A stretch of DNA of 22,941 nt from the NCBI GenBank assembly GCA_046765875.1, contig JBKPSJ010000291.1, positions 1 to 22,941 on the forward strand, in the 5' to 3' direction. Below, in pieces: positions 1 through 6,909 of this stretch (its first letter is position 1; every line of letters starts with the position of its first letter). The position numbers and the translations under genes are program-made. The notes under the pieces were generated by a model. That model was given only the letters and a program-made list of their open reading frames with translations. It did not search any database and was not told the DNA's origin. The DNA is from DASRHY01 sp046765875 (lineage in GTDB: Bacteria > Actinomycetota > Actinomycetes > Propionibacteriales > Kribbellaceae).

Positions 1-216
1 CCGCACCCGCGCGGAGCCCAGGTGGTTGATCCCCAGCCGCGTCACCGCCGTGGTCAGGTACGCCTTCGGGTCGGCGATCGTGGTTCCCGCCCGGCGGGCC
101 CGGGTCAGGCCGAGGAACGCGTCCTGCACGATGTCCTCGGCGTCGCCCACCGATCCGGTCATCCCGTACGCGATGGAGAACAGCAGCGGCCGGTACTCAT
201 CCGCCGATGCGGGCAC
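1..216 (-). CDS. ECF41-type RNA polymerase sigma factor, N-terminal part (runs off the window)
   Basis: The visible 72 residues are sigma region 2 of an ECF sigma factor: VPASADEYRPLLFSIAYGMT, then a VGDAEDIVQDAF core helix, then DPKAYLTTAVTRLGINHL leading into the -10 recognition part. ECF41-group proteins start this way and end in a SnoaL-like regulatory domain, which lies outside the window. The GTG at 216 is chosen because a GGGAGGGG Shine-Dalgarno sits four bases upstream, inside the end of the preceding gene. The reading frame overlaps the SDR gene by 20 bp, so the two are co-transcribed and probably translationally coupled. ECF41 factors are known to control an adjacent COE-type gene, here the epimerase-like gene. 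The assignment to ECF41 rather than a related group such as ECF56 rests on sequence style and context, because the C-terminal domain is missing. Confidence 0.85.
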   Translation of the reverse strand, partial: MPASADEYRPLLFSIAYGMTGSVGDAEDIVQDAFLGLTRARRAGTTIADPKAYLTTAVTRLGINHLGSARVR

Positions 217-1126
217 GGAACCCCTCCCGCCAACTCGCGTACCGCGGATCCCAGCCGAGCTCCTTGCGCGCCTTCTCGTTCGAAGCGCCGCGGGCATTCG
301 TCATCTGGGCCACGACGTACCCGCCGGCCAGCATCCGCCCGAGCCAGGCCGGCAGCCGCAACGGCGGCTTCGCGCCGACGACCTCGGCCAGGTACGGCAG
401 CCACTCCGCGACCGGCGCCGGGTCACTGTCCACGACGTTGTACGCACCAGGCGCACCACCCTCGATCGCGGCAAGGGTCGCGGCCGCGGCGTCGCCGATC
501 TCGATGAACGACCAGACCCCGGTCCCGCCGCCGATGACCGGAACCTGGCGCTTGCGTACCGCATTCACCAGCGGATCCGAGGCGCCGGGGCCGTAGAAGG
601 TGCCGTACCGCAGCACGACTCCCTCCGGTACGGCGAGCGGCACGTTCTCCTCCACGTACCTGATCGCGGCGAGCGTCTGTCCCCACGACGAGACCGGTGG
701 CCGGGTGGCGAGCGGATCCTCCTCTGTCTTCACCCAGCCGCCGGAGGTCTCGTACAAGAAGTTGTGGCTCTGCGCAACGACCCGGCGGGTACCTGCCCGC
801 TCGGCCGCCGCCAGCAAGTTGTCGGTACCGCGGGTCCGAAGCTGGTTCGTGGTGACGAACACCTTGTCGGGGTTGCGGAGGCTCCGCGCCTCCGCCAGCG
901 CTGTCATCTGGTGCGCGATCACTTCAGGTCGGGCGGCCACTACCGCCGCGATCACCGCCTCGCGATCCAACCCGTCGAGGACCACCGGTTCCGCGCCGGC
1001 CGCACGCAACTGGGCGACCTTGCCAGGCGTACGGGTGGTGGCAGTGACCTCATGTCCTGCCGCGATCAGTCCAGGTACGAGGTGCCGTCCGAGCACACCG
1101 GTCGCTCCGGTGACGAAGACTCGCAT
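197..1126 (-). CDS. NAD(P)-dependent epimerase/dehydratase (atypical extended SDR), ECF41 partner
   Basis: This 309-residue protein has an N-terminal Rossmann nucleotide-binding motif, MRVFVTGATGVLGRHL (GxxGxxG at residues 7-13), and an extended-SDR layout. The ATG at 1126 is used rather than an upstream in-frame start because an AAGGGA ribosome site lies about six bases before it and the Rossmann strand starts directly there. The classical YxxxK catalytic pair is not evident: the corresponding stretch reads SSWGQTLAAIRYVEEN. It may therefore be an NmrA-like or otherwise non-canonical SDR, and the substrate is unknown. It overlaps the downstream ECF sigma gene by 20 bp. Epimerase/oxidoreductase-like genes are one of the three COE classes linked to ECF41 factors, so its role is probably the output of that regulator. 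Confidence 0.85.
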   Translation of the reverse strand: MRVFVTGATGVLGRHLVPGLIAAGHEVTATTRTPGKVAQLRAAGAEPVVLDGLDREAVIAAVVAARPEVIAHQMTALAEARSLRNPDKVFVTTNQLRTRGTDNLLAAAERAGTRRVVAQSHNFLYETSGGWVKTEEDPLATRPPVSSWGQTLAAIRYVEENVPLAVPEGVVLRYGTFYGPGASDPLVNAVRKRQVPVIGGGTGVWSFIEIGDAAAATLAAIEGGAPGAYNVVDSDPAPVAEWLPYLAEVVGAKPPLRLPAWLGRMLAGGYVVAQMTNARGASNEKARKELGWDPRYASWREGFRARIGG

Positions 1127-1507
1127 GTCTGTCCCTTCGTGTGGTGTTTCCCTTGAAGACAAGGCACCACCCGAAGCTGTGACATCCGTGTCAGCGAGTG
1201 CCCCGTGTCGTGACGGCCTGCGGCAATCGTTCACGGCGGTTTGGGCGGCTCTCACGGATCGGTGAATACGGACCCGAACCTGAAGACGGATTGTGCGCGT
1301 TCGGCTTACGGAATGTATTGGGCTGCAGTGATGAGTCGTGATGTGTGATCACATCCAGTCGAAACTGACCGATATGCGGGCGATCTGACAGGGCTGTGTT
1401 CGGCAACGTTCGCGCCTGGGGAAGTGGGCGACGTCCCGCCCACCACTGACCGCGGTTCCCCTCCGCCGGCCCGTTCTGAGGGTCCGCGCCGCGGTAGAGA
1501 GGCCTGC
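1127..1507. other. Intergenic region between divergent SDR and GH12 genes
   Basis: About 380 bases without a credible gene. The left end holds the ECF41-like promoter. TGTGATCACA at 1344-1353 is a perfect 10-bp palindrome and could be an operator for the GH12 gene. It lacks the six-base spacer of a CRP site and is not the CebR-type cellulase operator. No convincing -35/-10 pair for the GH12 gene is visible. A weak candidate is TTGTGC about 17 bases before TGTATT, near 1290-1320. Confidence 0.5.
1158..1184 (-). promoter_or_regulatory. Putative ECF41-dependent promoter of the SDR-sigma operon
   Basis: On the minus strand TGTCACA (1184-1178) is followed by 16 bases and TGTC (1161-1158). This closely matches the ECF41 promoter consensus as I recall it (TGTCACA around -35, CGTC around -10). 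The expected transcript would start near 1150 and leave a leader of about 25 nt carrying the AAGGGA ribosome site. The same spaced pair occurs upstream of the second sigma gene at 16813-16839, which strengthens the call. Confidence 0.6.
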
Positions 1508-2644
1508 ATGAAAGCCATCGTCGCTGCCGCGTCCGGTCTGGCCGTGGGGATGCTCCCCGCCAGTTCGCCGGTGCTGGCCACGGACACGACGCCGGCCTTG
1601 GCGAGCACCGGTCGTGCCGAGAGTTGCATCCTCGACGCCAACTCGGGATGCACCGTGCAGCACGGATTCGGGGTCAAGCCCACCTCAGTCGTCGTGGTTC
1701 CGGCCGGGCAGGCAATCGTTTCGGTGAATCCGGCACAGACGACCGCCTCGTCGTACCGGATCCGCTACACCAAGCTCAACGGCGGTCGCTTCACCGCCGG
1801 TACTCGCGTCACGTTCTACACCCATTACGACTTCAACGGAGATTCGTTCCCCGCACCGAGCCCATCGAATCCGCCCACGATCACCCCGACTCCGTCGCCG
1901 ACCCCGTCGGCCACACCCACGCCGGCACCGACGCAAACCACCACTACACCCACGCAGAGTCCGACACCGACTCAGACGTCCACGGCTCCCACTATCCCGG
2001 CGCCGAACCGCGCGTGCACCAATCCGGTATTCACGACGTCGACGTCGAATGACGGCTGGAGCACGAACGGTTACTACGTGCACAACAATATGTGGAACAA
2101 CGGCAGCGGTACGCAGACGTTGCGCGCGTGCGCGTACAACAACTGGAACGTCACCGCGACGCAGCCGAACACCACGTCGGTGAAGACGTACCCGAACGTC
2201 CACAAGGACTACCCGAACAAGCCGCTGAGCTCATTCAACACGCTGACCAGTACGTTCGCCGCGAAGTCACCACACGTGGGCATCTACAACGTGGCGTACG
2301 ACATCTGGCTGAACGGCGTTGCCACGAGTGGCTCGACAGAGGTGATGATCTGGACAGAGAACTTCAACCAGCGTCCGGCCGGCTCGATCCAGGCCACCGC
2401 GACCTTCAACGGCCACACGTACGACGTTTGGCGCTCCGGCAGTGACTACATCGCGTTGGCGTCGAGGGACACCCAGACCAGCGGCACGATGAACCTCAAG
2501 GCGATGTTCGACTGGCTCATGACGAAGAGCTGGATCAGCCAGTCGACCACGGTCGGCCAGATCGACTACGGCGTAGAGATCTGTTCGACGAACAGCGCCC
2601 CGGCCACGTTCGAGTTCACCGACTTCTCGATCAGCCAGTCCTGA
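1508..2644 (+). CDS. Secreted glycoside hydrolase family 12 (endo-beta-1,4-glucanase/xyloglucanase) with an N-terminal accessory domain
   Basis: The 378-residue preprotein starts with a signal peptide (hydrophobic to about residue 23, likely cleavage after VLA24). It continues with a small beta-rich domain (about 37-110, two cysteines, GFGVKPTSVVVVPAGQ), a Pro/Thr/Ser linker (about 115-165) and a GH12 catalytic domain (about 168-376). GH12 uses two glutamates. The likely nucleophile is E278 in TEVMIWTE and the likely acid/base is E357 in YGVEIC. The enzyme would hydrolyse beta-1,4-glucan or xyloglucan outside the cell. The ATG at 1508 is chosen because it begins the signal peptide and follows an AGAGG site; an in-frame upstream start at 1424 would add an unlikely proline-rich N-terminus. 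The accessory domain resembles small beta-sandwich modules on actinobacterial secreted hydrolases and may bind substrate, but I cannot name a CBM family. Confidence 0.9.
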   Translation: MKAIVAAASGLAVGMLPASSPVLATDTTPALASTGRAESCILDANSGCTVQHGFGVKPTSVVVVPAGQAIVSVNPAQTTASSYRIRYTKLNGGRFTAGTRVTFYTHYDFNGDSFPAPSPSNPPTITPTPSPTPSATPTPAPTQTTTTPTQSPTPTQTSTAPTIPAPNRACTNPVFTTSTSNDGWSTNGYYVHNNMWNNGSGTQTLRACAYNNWNVTATQPNTTSVKTYPNVHKDYPNKPLSSFNTLTSTFAAKSPHVGIYNVAYDIWLNGVATSGSTEVMIWTENFNQRPAGSIQATATFNGHTYDVWRSGSDYIALASRDTQTSGTMNLKAMFDWLMTKSWISQSTTVGQIDYGVEICSTNSAPATFEFTDFSISQS

Positions 2645-2658
2645 ACCCCGAGGGCTCG

Positions 2659-2733
2659 TGGTGCGCCTCGCCCCTCGGGGCGCACCACCCGGCCCCGTCC
2701 CATCTGGTGCGCCCAGCCCCTCGGGGCGCACCA
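2659..2733. terminator. Two tandem copies of a terminator-like hairpin between convergent genes
   Basis: TGGTGCGCC (2659-2667) pairs with GGCGCACCA (2679-2687), and the same arms recur at 2705-2713 and 2725-2733, a 46-base period. Each is a 9-bp perfect stem with a loop of about 11 bases containing CCCCTCGG. They lie just after the GH12 stop and before the convergent large gene. A role as bidirectional, U-tract-free actinobacterial terminators is likely. Confidence 0.7.
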
Positions 2734-2737
2734 CCCC

Positions 2738-2770
2738 GGCCCCGCGCGGAAGAGGAGGCCGCGCGGGGCC
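2738..2770. terminator. Third GC-rich hairpin, bidirectional terminator candidate
   Basis: GGCCCCGCGCGG (2738-2749) and its exact reverse complement (2759-2770) form a 12-bp stem with a 9-base purine loop. It sits 27 bases beyond the stop codon of the minus-strand toxin gene and directly after the twin hairpins, so transcription from both sides meets three stems in about 110 bases. Confidence 0.7.
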
Positions 2771-2797
2771 CCGCCGTGCCCGCCGACCGTCCTGTGC

Positions 2798-5700
2798 TCA
2801 AGTCGGGAACGGCCCCACAGTGGCGTACTTCCCACGCAACCTCCGGATCGACTCAGGGGTAGTCGGCCAAACATCGTGCCTGTAGACAGTCGACCAATGA
2901 ACGACCGCGTGCTCCAGCTTGCCGTTGTCGAGCAGCTTGTGAAGGTCGAGCAGTAGGCCGACGCACGAGGGGCATGGACTGTGCGAGAGGTGGATCTCGA
3001 TCGAGCGGACTCGAGATTGCCACTCTGCGCCGGCGTCGCCGGTCGTCATGGTCTCGACCTGTGACAGAACGCGCGCCTCAGCATGCGTGCTGGGCTTGGC
3101 GTCGCCGGTCGAGCGAGTGACGATCTCAGCGCGATGCCGGGCGTGATCGGACTTGCGCGCCTCGAGGACGTAGGTGCCGACCTGGCTGGACTCCTGTCCT
3201 ACCTCGGTGGCGTGGGCCTTTCTTGGCGTCGCCTCAGTGGTCGTGGTGCCGTATTGGCTCTTGGCGCCGCGCGGCTCGCCAGTGGGCTCCTTCGGGTACA
3301 GCTCCTTGCCTTCGGGCCGCTCCACGAGGAATGACGCAACGCAGGTCACTGTCCCCTTGGTGGCCTGCACCTTCTCCGACGTCGGACCCGTGTACTTGGG
3401 CACCTTTCCCGAAAGCTTCATGCGTTCCCTGTGAACCTCGTCGAACAGCTTGCGGAGCGTGACCGAGAAGGCGTGCTGTTTGTTGGTCAGCCCCGTGCGC
3501 GCAACGGTCATGTCCCCTAGCGTCGTCACGGCGTCGATATCGACCCTCAGCTGCTTCTGCTTGTCACGGGCCTCGTTCAGCCGGTCGCACAACCCTGCGC
3601 GCACGCTCGGCTTGGCGTCGGCGAGTCCGTCGATCACGTCGCCGTAGTAGTTGAGCAGGACTCCTGCCTCCATCTTGTTGCTCGCGACCATGATCCTGCG
3701 GGCCCCGGTTGCCTCGATCCAGACACGGTGCGACTCTCCTCCGGCCCGGAAGCCAAGTGCGCGCGGGATCGCCGCCGCCCAGTCGCGGACCTTCTGCTTC
3801 GCCCAGGTCTTGGCGGATTGGGCTTTGCCTCTGATCCAGGCTTTGCCGGCGGCGACCTTGGCTTTGACCTTGGTGCCGATGGATTTGAGGCCGCGGACGA
3901 TGGGGGCGGCGAGTTTGAGGCCGGTCTTGATGACGAGGTCGAGGGCCTTGTTGACGGGTTTTTGGAGTTTTTCGATGATCTCGCGAATCTTCTGGCCGAT
4001 GCCGCCCAGGCCGATCACGGAGGCGAGGAAGCCGATGATGATGGGGACCATCTGGCCCAGGACGTCGTTGATCTTGTTGATCACGCCGCCGACGTTGCCG
4101 CGCACCATGTCGGCGACGGAGTCGATGACGGTGTTGACGAACTTGGCGATCCGGCCGGCGTTGTTGACGAAGAACATCACGACGTCGTAGATGAGTTTGC
4201 AGGCCTTGATGAACGCCGCGGCCGGGTTGAGCAGGCCGATCAGCCAGGTGATGCCGGCGGTGATGATCTTGGTGACCACGAAGTCCTTGACCTGCTCGAG
4301 GATCATCTCCTTGATGTCGCCGAGCTTGTCGACCAGCAGCTGCCACAGTCCGGCAACGCCACCGGCGGCCAGCTTCTGGAAGATGTCCACGCCCTTCTCG
4401 ACCGCGGCCATCGCCGGTTCGCCGATCTGCTTGACCAGGCGGTTGCGGATGTTGCGCCAGGTCAGGCCGAAGATCGAGGCGAGCAGTTTGATGATGCCCT
4501 TGATGTCGAAGCTGTCGGGTAGTTCGACACCGCCCTCGGCCAGTGCCCCGAACAGCCAGCTCATCAGGCCCTTGCGGAGGTGGTCGAGGATGTTGTCCTT
4601 GAACTTGAGGATGCCGCCCTTGATGCCGGCGATCAGGTTGCCGAGGAACTTCACCGGGGCCTTGACGATATCGCCGACCACGCCGGCGACCCGGGCCAGG
4701 ACGTTGGTGAGCATCGCGACGAGTTCGCGGATGGTGTTGACGACGGCCTTGATCGCGCCGATCGCCTTGTCGACCAGGCCCTTGTTCTCGGCCTGCAGTT
4801 CCTCGATCCGTTCGTCGAGACCCTTGCGCGCCTCGGTGTACTTGGTGGCCAGCGTGTCGACCAGCGACTCCTGCTTGGAGTCGACGTCGCCTTCGAGTTG
4901 CTCGAACTTGTCGTTGATCTCCTGCGAGGCCTCCGCCCCGACCTTCTTGAGGTCCTTTGGCAAGCTCTTGACGTAGGCGCTGATCTCGGTCCGACCGGCC
5001 GCGATCCGTTTCTTCGCCGCGGTCAGGTCGTTGCCCACGATGTCGGCGACCCGCGAGATGGTGAGGTCCATCTGTTTGAGATAGAGCTCACGCCCGGCCT
5101 CGTAGAACTCGTTGACCTTGTCCGGCATCCCCTTGATCTTGTCGCGCAGCCAGCGCAGCTTGCCGGTCCAGCCGCCGTACCGGTCCTTCTTGTACGCCGA
5201 CATCTTGGCCGCGACGTAGTTCTCGAAGGTCGCCCGGGCAGCCTTCTCCCCCTCCTCGAACTCCTTCTCGACCTTGGGGTCGATGCCGTCGAGGATCTTC
5301 TTCACCTCGGTCTCGGTGGTGGCGAAGATGCCCTGGATCTTCGCGGTCACCTCCGCGCGGCGGGCCTCGTCCTTGTTCTTGGTCTTGCCCTTCGCCGCGA
5401 CCAGCTGGGCCAGCGCCGCGGCCTTCGAGCCCTGCATGCCCGCCACGCCTTCCTTGGTCTGCGCGGCGGCATCGGCGTTGCCCTGCTCGAGGACCTGCTG
5501 CTCGTGTTCGCGGTACTGTCCCGGCGCGCTGTCGGCATGCGCGGCCGCGGCCTTCTTGTCGGCCAACGCCTGCTCGAACTGCGGCTCATTGGACTGCGCC
5601 AGTTGATCCTCGCTGACCTCGCCGTCGGCCATCTCCTGGTTGGCCTGCTGCTTGCCCGCCTCGAGGTTGAGCTGCTCCGGCGGCGCCGGCTTGGGCACCG

Positions 5701-6787
5701 CACCGGCCGCCGGGATCGCCGCAAGCTGGCCGGGCTGCTCCGGACCCATTGGCGTGACTGGCTTCGGCATCGCCTTCGACACATCCGGCGGCGCGTCGGT
5801 CGCGGCCGTGATGTCCTTGGCCTGCCCCTGTTTGCCCTGGGTGACCAGACCCTTGACCTCGCCCTTGACCTCACCGGCCCTGCCGGACTCCTTGTAGTCG
5901 TCGGCCTCCTTCAGCGTCTTGGGCGACTTCGCCTCGATCGCGGTCTTCACCGACGCGATGAACGCCTTCTTGTCGAACGACCCGGCCTGCTGGGCGTCCA
6001 TCGAGTCGACCTTGGCCGCCTTGGCCTGCCCGGTCAGGTCGTCGGCCGGCGCCAGCGCCGCGTCCTGCGCCTCCTTCGCCTTCGACGCCGCCGGCGGATG
6101 CGCCCGGTTCGCCTTCGCGAACCCCCTGACGTTCCCCGCCACGTGCGCGTACGCCGCATCCTGCGCAGGTTGTACGCCCTCCGGCGGCACGGGCGGCTCC
6201 AACAACCGCTCACCCGACAACCCACCAGACCCAGCAGCAGGTGCAGGCGCCGCCACGACCTCCCCAGCACCTGTCGCCGGCGCCGGCGCATCCGGACCCT
6301 TCGCAGCCGGAGCCTTCGCGGCAGGCTCAACAGCAGGCTTGGCGGCCGCCTTCCCCAGCGGGCTCACCGGCGGCACCGGCTTCGGCGGCGGAACCGGCTT
6401 CCTCGGCGCCACCGCGTTCGGCCCGAACCCGGTCGTGGTGACCGCCAGCGCCGACGCCGGCGGCCGGACCCCCTCCAGATCCACCGGCACACCGGCAGCC
6501 TTGGCCGCCTTCAGCCCCCTCTCAACGGTCTCCACTACCGGCTCATCGCGACGCAACTCCCGCAACGCCCCGTTGATGTCACCGACCGCCTCGTCCCCCG
6601 GGAACCGCATCCGGGCCGCCATCAACGCACTCACCGCGGCGTTGCCCGCGAACCGCTGCAACGCCAACACCCCATGCGCCGGCACCGCGTGCGGCTGCTC
6701 GGCGGCACGCCTGCGGTCCGGACCGGACGTCTTCCGGCCCTCCACTAGGGCGTCGCCAACCTCGGCCTCGTGCCGTGGGCCCGCCAT
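2798..6787 (-). CDS. Large modular putative eCIS/polymorphic toxin with C-terminal cytidine-deaminase-fold domain
   Basis: This 1329-residue protein has no signal peptide. Residues 34-56 carry VPAHGVLALQRFAGNAAVSAL, the 'LQRxAGNxAV' motif recurring at the N-terminus of actinobacterial and cyanobacterial proteins linked to extracellular contractile injection systems. A Pro/Ala/Lys linker (about 125-210) is followed by charged helical and coiled-coil segments (about 210-670). A long amphipathic to hydrophobic module (about 675-960, including WLIGLLNPAAAF and MVPIIIGFLASVIGLGG) could insert in membranes, and a basic stretch (about 970-1010) follows. The C-terminal domain (about 1015-1329) holds HAE at 1235-1237 and PCPSC at 1271-1275, the zinc and proton-shuttle signature of the cytidine deaminase superfamily, separated by 33 residues. 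The inferred job is delivery of a nucleobase or nucleic-acid deaminase into a target cell. No immunity-like ORF and no eCIS structural gene is visible nearby. The ATG at 6787 has only a weak ribosome site. Substrate and delivery route are inference. Confidence 0.8.
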   Translation of the reverse strand: MAGPRHEAEVGDALVEGRKTSGPDRRRAAEQPHAVPAHGVLALQRFAGNAAVSALMAARMRFPGDEAVGDINGALRELRRDEPVVETVERGLKAAKAAGVPVDLEGVRPPASALAVTTTGFGPNAVAPRKPVPPPKPVPPVSPLGKAAAKPAVEPAAKAPAAKGPDAPAPATGAGEVVAAPAPAAGSGGLSGERLLEPPVPPEGVQPAQDAAYAHVAGNVRGFAKANRAHPPAASKAKEAQDAALAPADDLTGQAKAAKVDSMDAQQAGSFDKKAFIASVKTAIEAKSPKTLKEADDYKESGRAGEVKGEVKGLVTQGKQGQAKDITAATDAPPDVSKAMPKPVTPMGPEQPGQLAAIPAAGAVPKPAPPEQLNLEAGKQQANQEMADGEVSEDQLAQSNEPQFEQALADKKAAAAHADSAPGQYREHEQQVLEQGNADAAAQTKEGVAGMQGSKAAALAQLVAAKGKTKNKDEARRAEVTAKIQGIFATTETEVKKILDGIDPKVEKEFEEGEKAARATFENYVAAKMSAYKKDRYGGWTGKLRWLRDKIKGMPDKVNEFYEAGRELYLKQMDLTISRVADIVGNDLTAAKKRIAAGRTEISAYVKSLPKDLKKVGAEASQEINDKFEQLEGDVDSKQESLVDTLATKYTEARKGLDERIEELQAENKGLVDKAIGAIKAVVNTIRELVAMLTNVLARVAGVVGDIVKAPVKFLGNLIAGIKGGILKFKDNILDHLRKGLMSWLFGALAEGGVELPDSFDIKGIIKLLASIFGLTWRNIRNRLVKQIGEPAMAAVEKGVDIFQKLAAGGVAGLWQLLVDKLGDIKEMILEQVKDFVVTKIITAGITWLIGLLNPAAAFIKACKLIYDVVMFFVNNAGRIAKFVNTVIDSVADMVRGNVGGVINKINDVLGQMVPIIIGFLASVIGLGGIGQKIREIIEKLQKPVNKALDLVIKTGLKLAAPIVRGLKSIGTKVKAKVAAGKAWIRGKAQSAKTWAKQKVRDWAAAIPRALGFRAGGESHRVWIEATGARRIMVASNKMEAGVLLNYYGDVIDGLADAKPSVRAGLCDRLNEARDKQKQLRVDIDAVTTLGDMTVARTGLTNKQHAFSVTLRKLFDEVHRERMKLSGKVPKYTGPTSEKVQATKGTVTCVASFLVERPEGKELYPKEPTGEPRGAKSQYGTTTTEATPRKAHATEVGQESSQVGTYVLEARKSDHARHRAEIVTRSTGDAKPSTHAEARVLSQVETMTTGDAGAEWQSRVRSIEIHLSHSPCPSCVGLLLDLHKLLDNGKLEHAVVHWSTVYRHDVWPTTPESIRRLRGKYATVGPFPT

Positions 6788-6863
6788 GGTTCGAGGGTCC
6801 CGGCTGCGGTGACGCGCCGGTCCCGCCGCCCAGGCACATCACCGGGCACCGGCCCCTGCCCAA

Positions 6864-6899
6864 ACGGGCAACGCGCCAGCCCACTGGCGCGTTGTCCGT
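6864..6899 (-). terminator. Hairpin terminator after the MFS gene
   Basis: A 16-bp stem (6864-6879 with 6884-6899, one mismatch, 4-base loop) lies 11 bases past the MFS stop codon. On the minus strand the stem is followed by GTTTGGGC. It separates the exporter from the toxin gene, so the toxin is probably transcribed from its own promoter within the roughly 75 bases left before 6787, where I see no clear promoter boxes. Confidence 0.7.
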
Positions 6900-6909
6900 C
6901 TCGAACCAG

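Noticed and set aside
26..1156. A 376-codon plus-strand frame opposite the SDR gene
   Set aside because: Arg/Gly-rich antisense shadow; the minus strand encodes a Rossmann protein.
1344..1353. A CRP-type site
   Set aside because: The palindrome lacks the six-base spacer between TGTGA and TCACA.
2645..2797. An immunity gene for the toxin in the gap after its stop
   Set aside because: Only 153 bases, filled with three hairpins; no frame with a start and ribosome site.
4580..6748. A 722-codon plus-strand frame opposite the toxin gene
   Set aside because: It is a GC-driven antisense shadow: Leu/Arg/Asp-rich, no domain, and the minus-strand frame has clear motifs.
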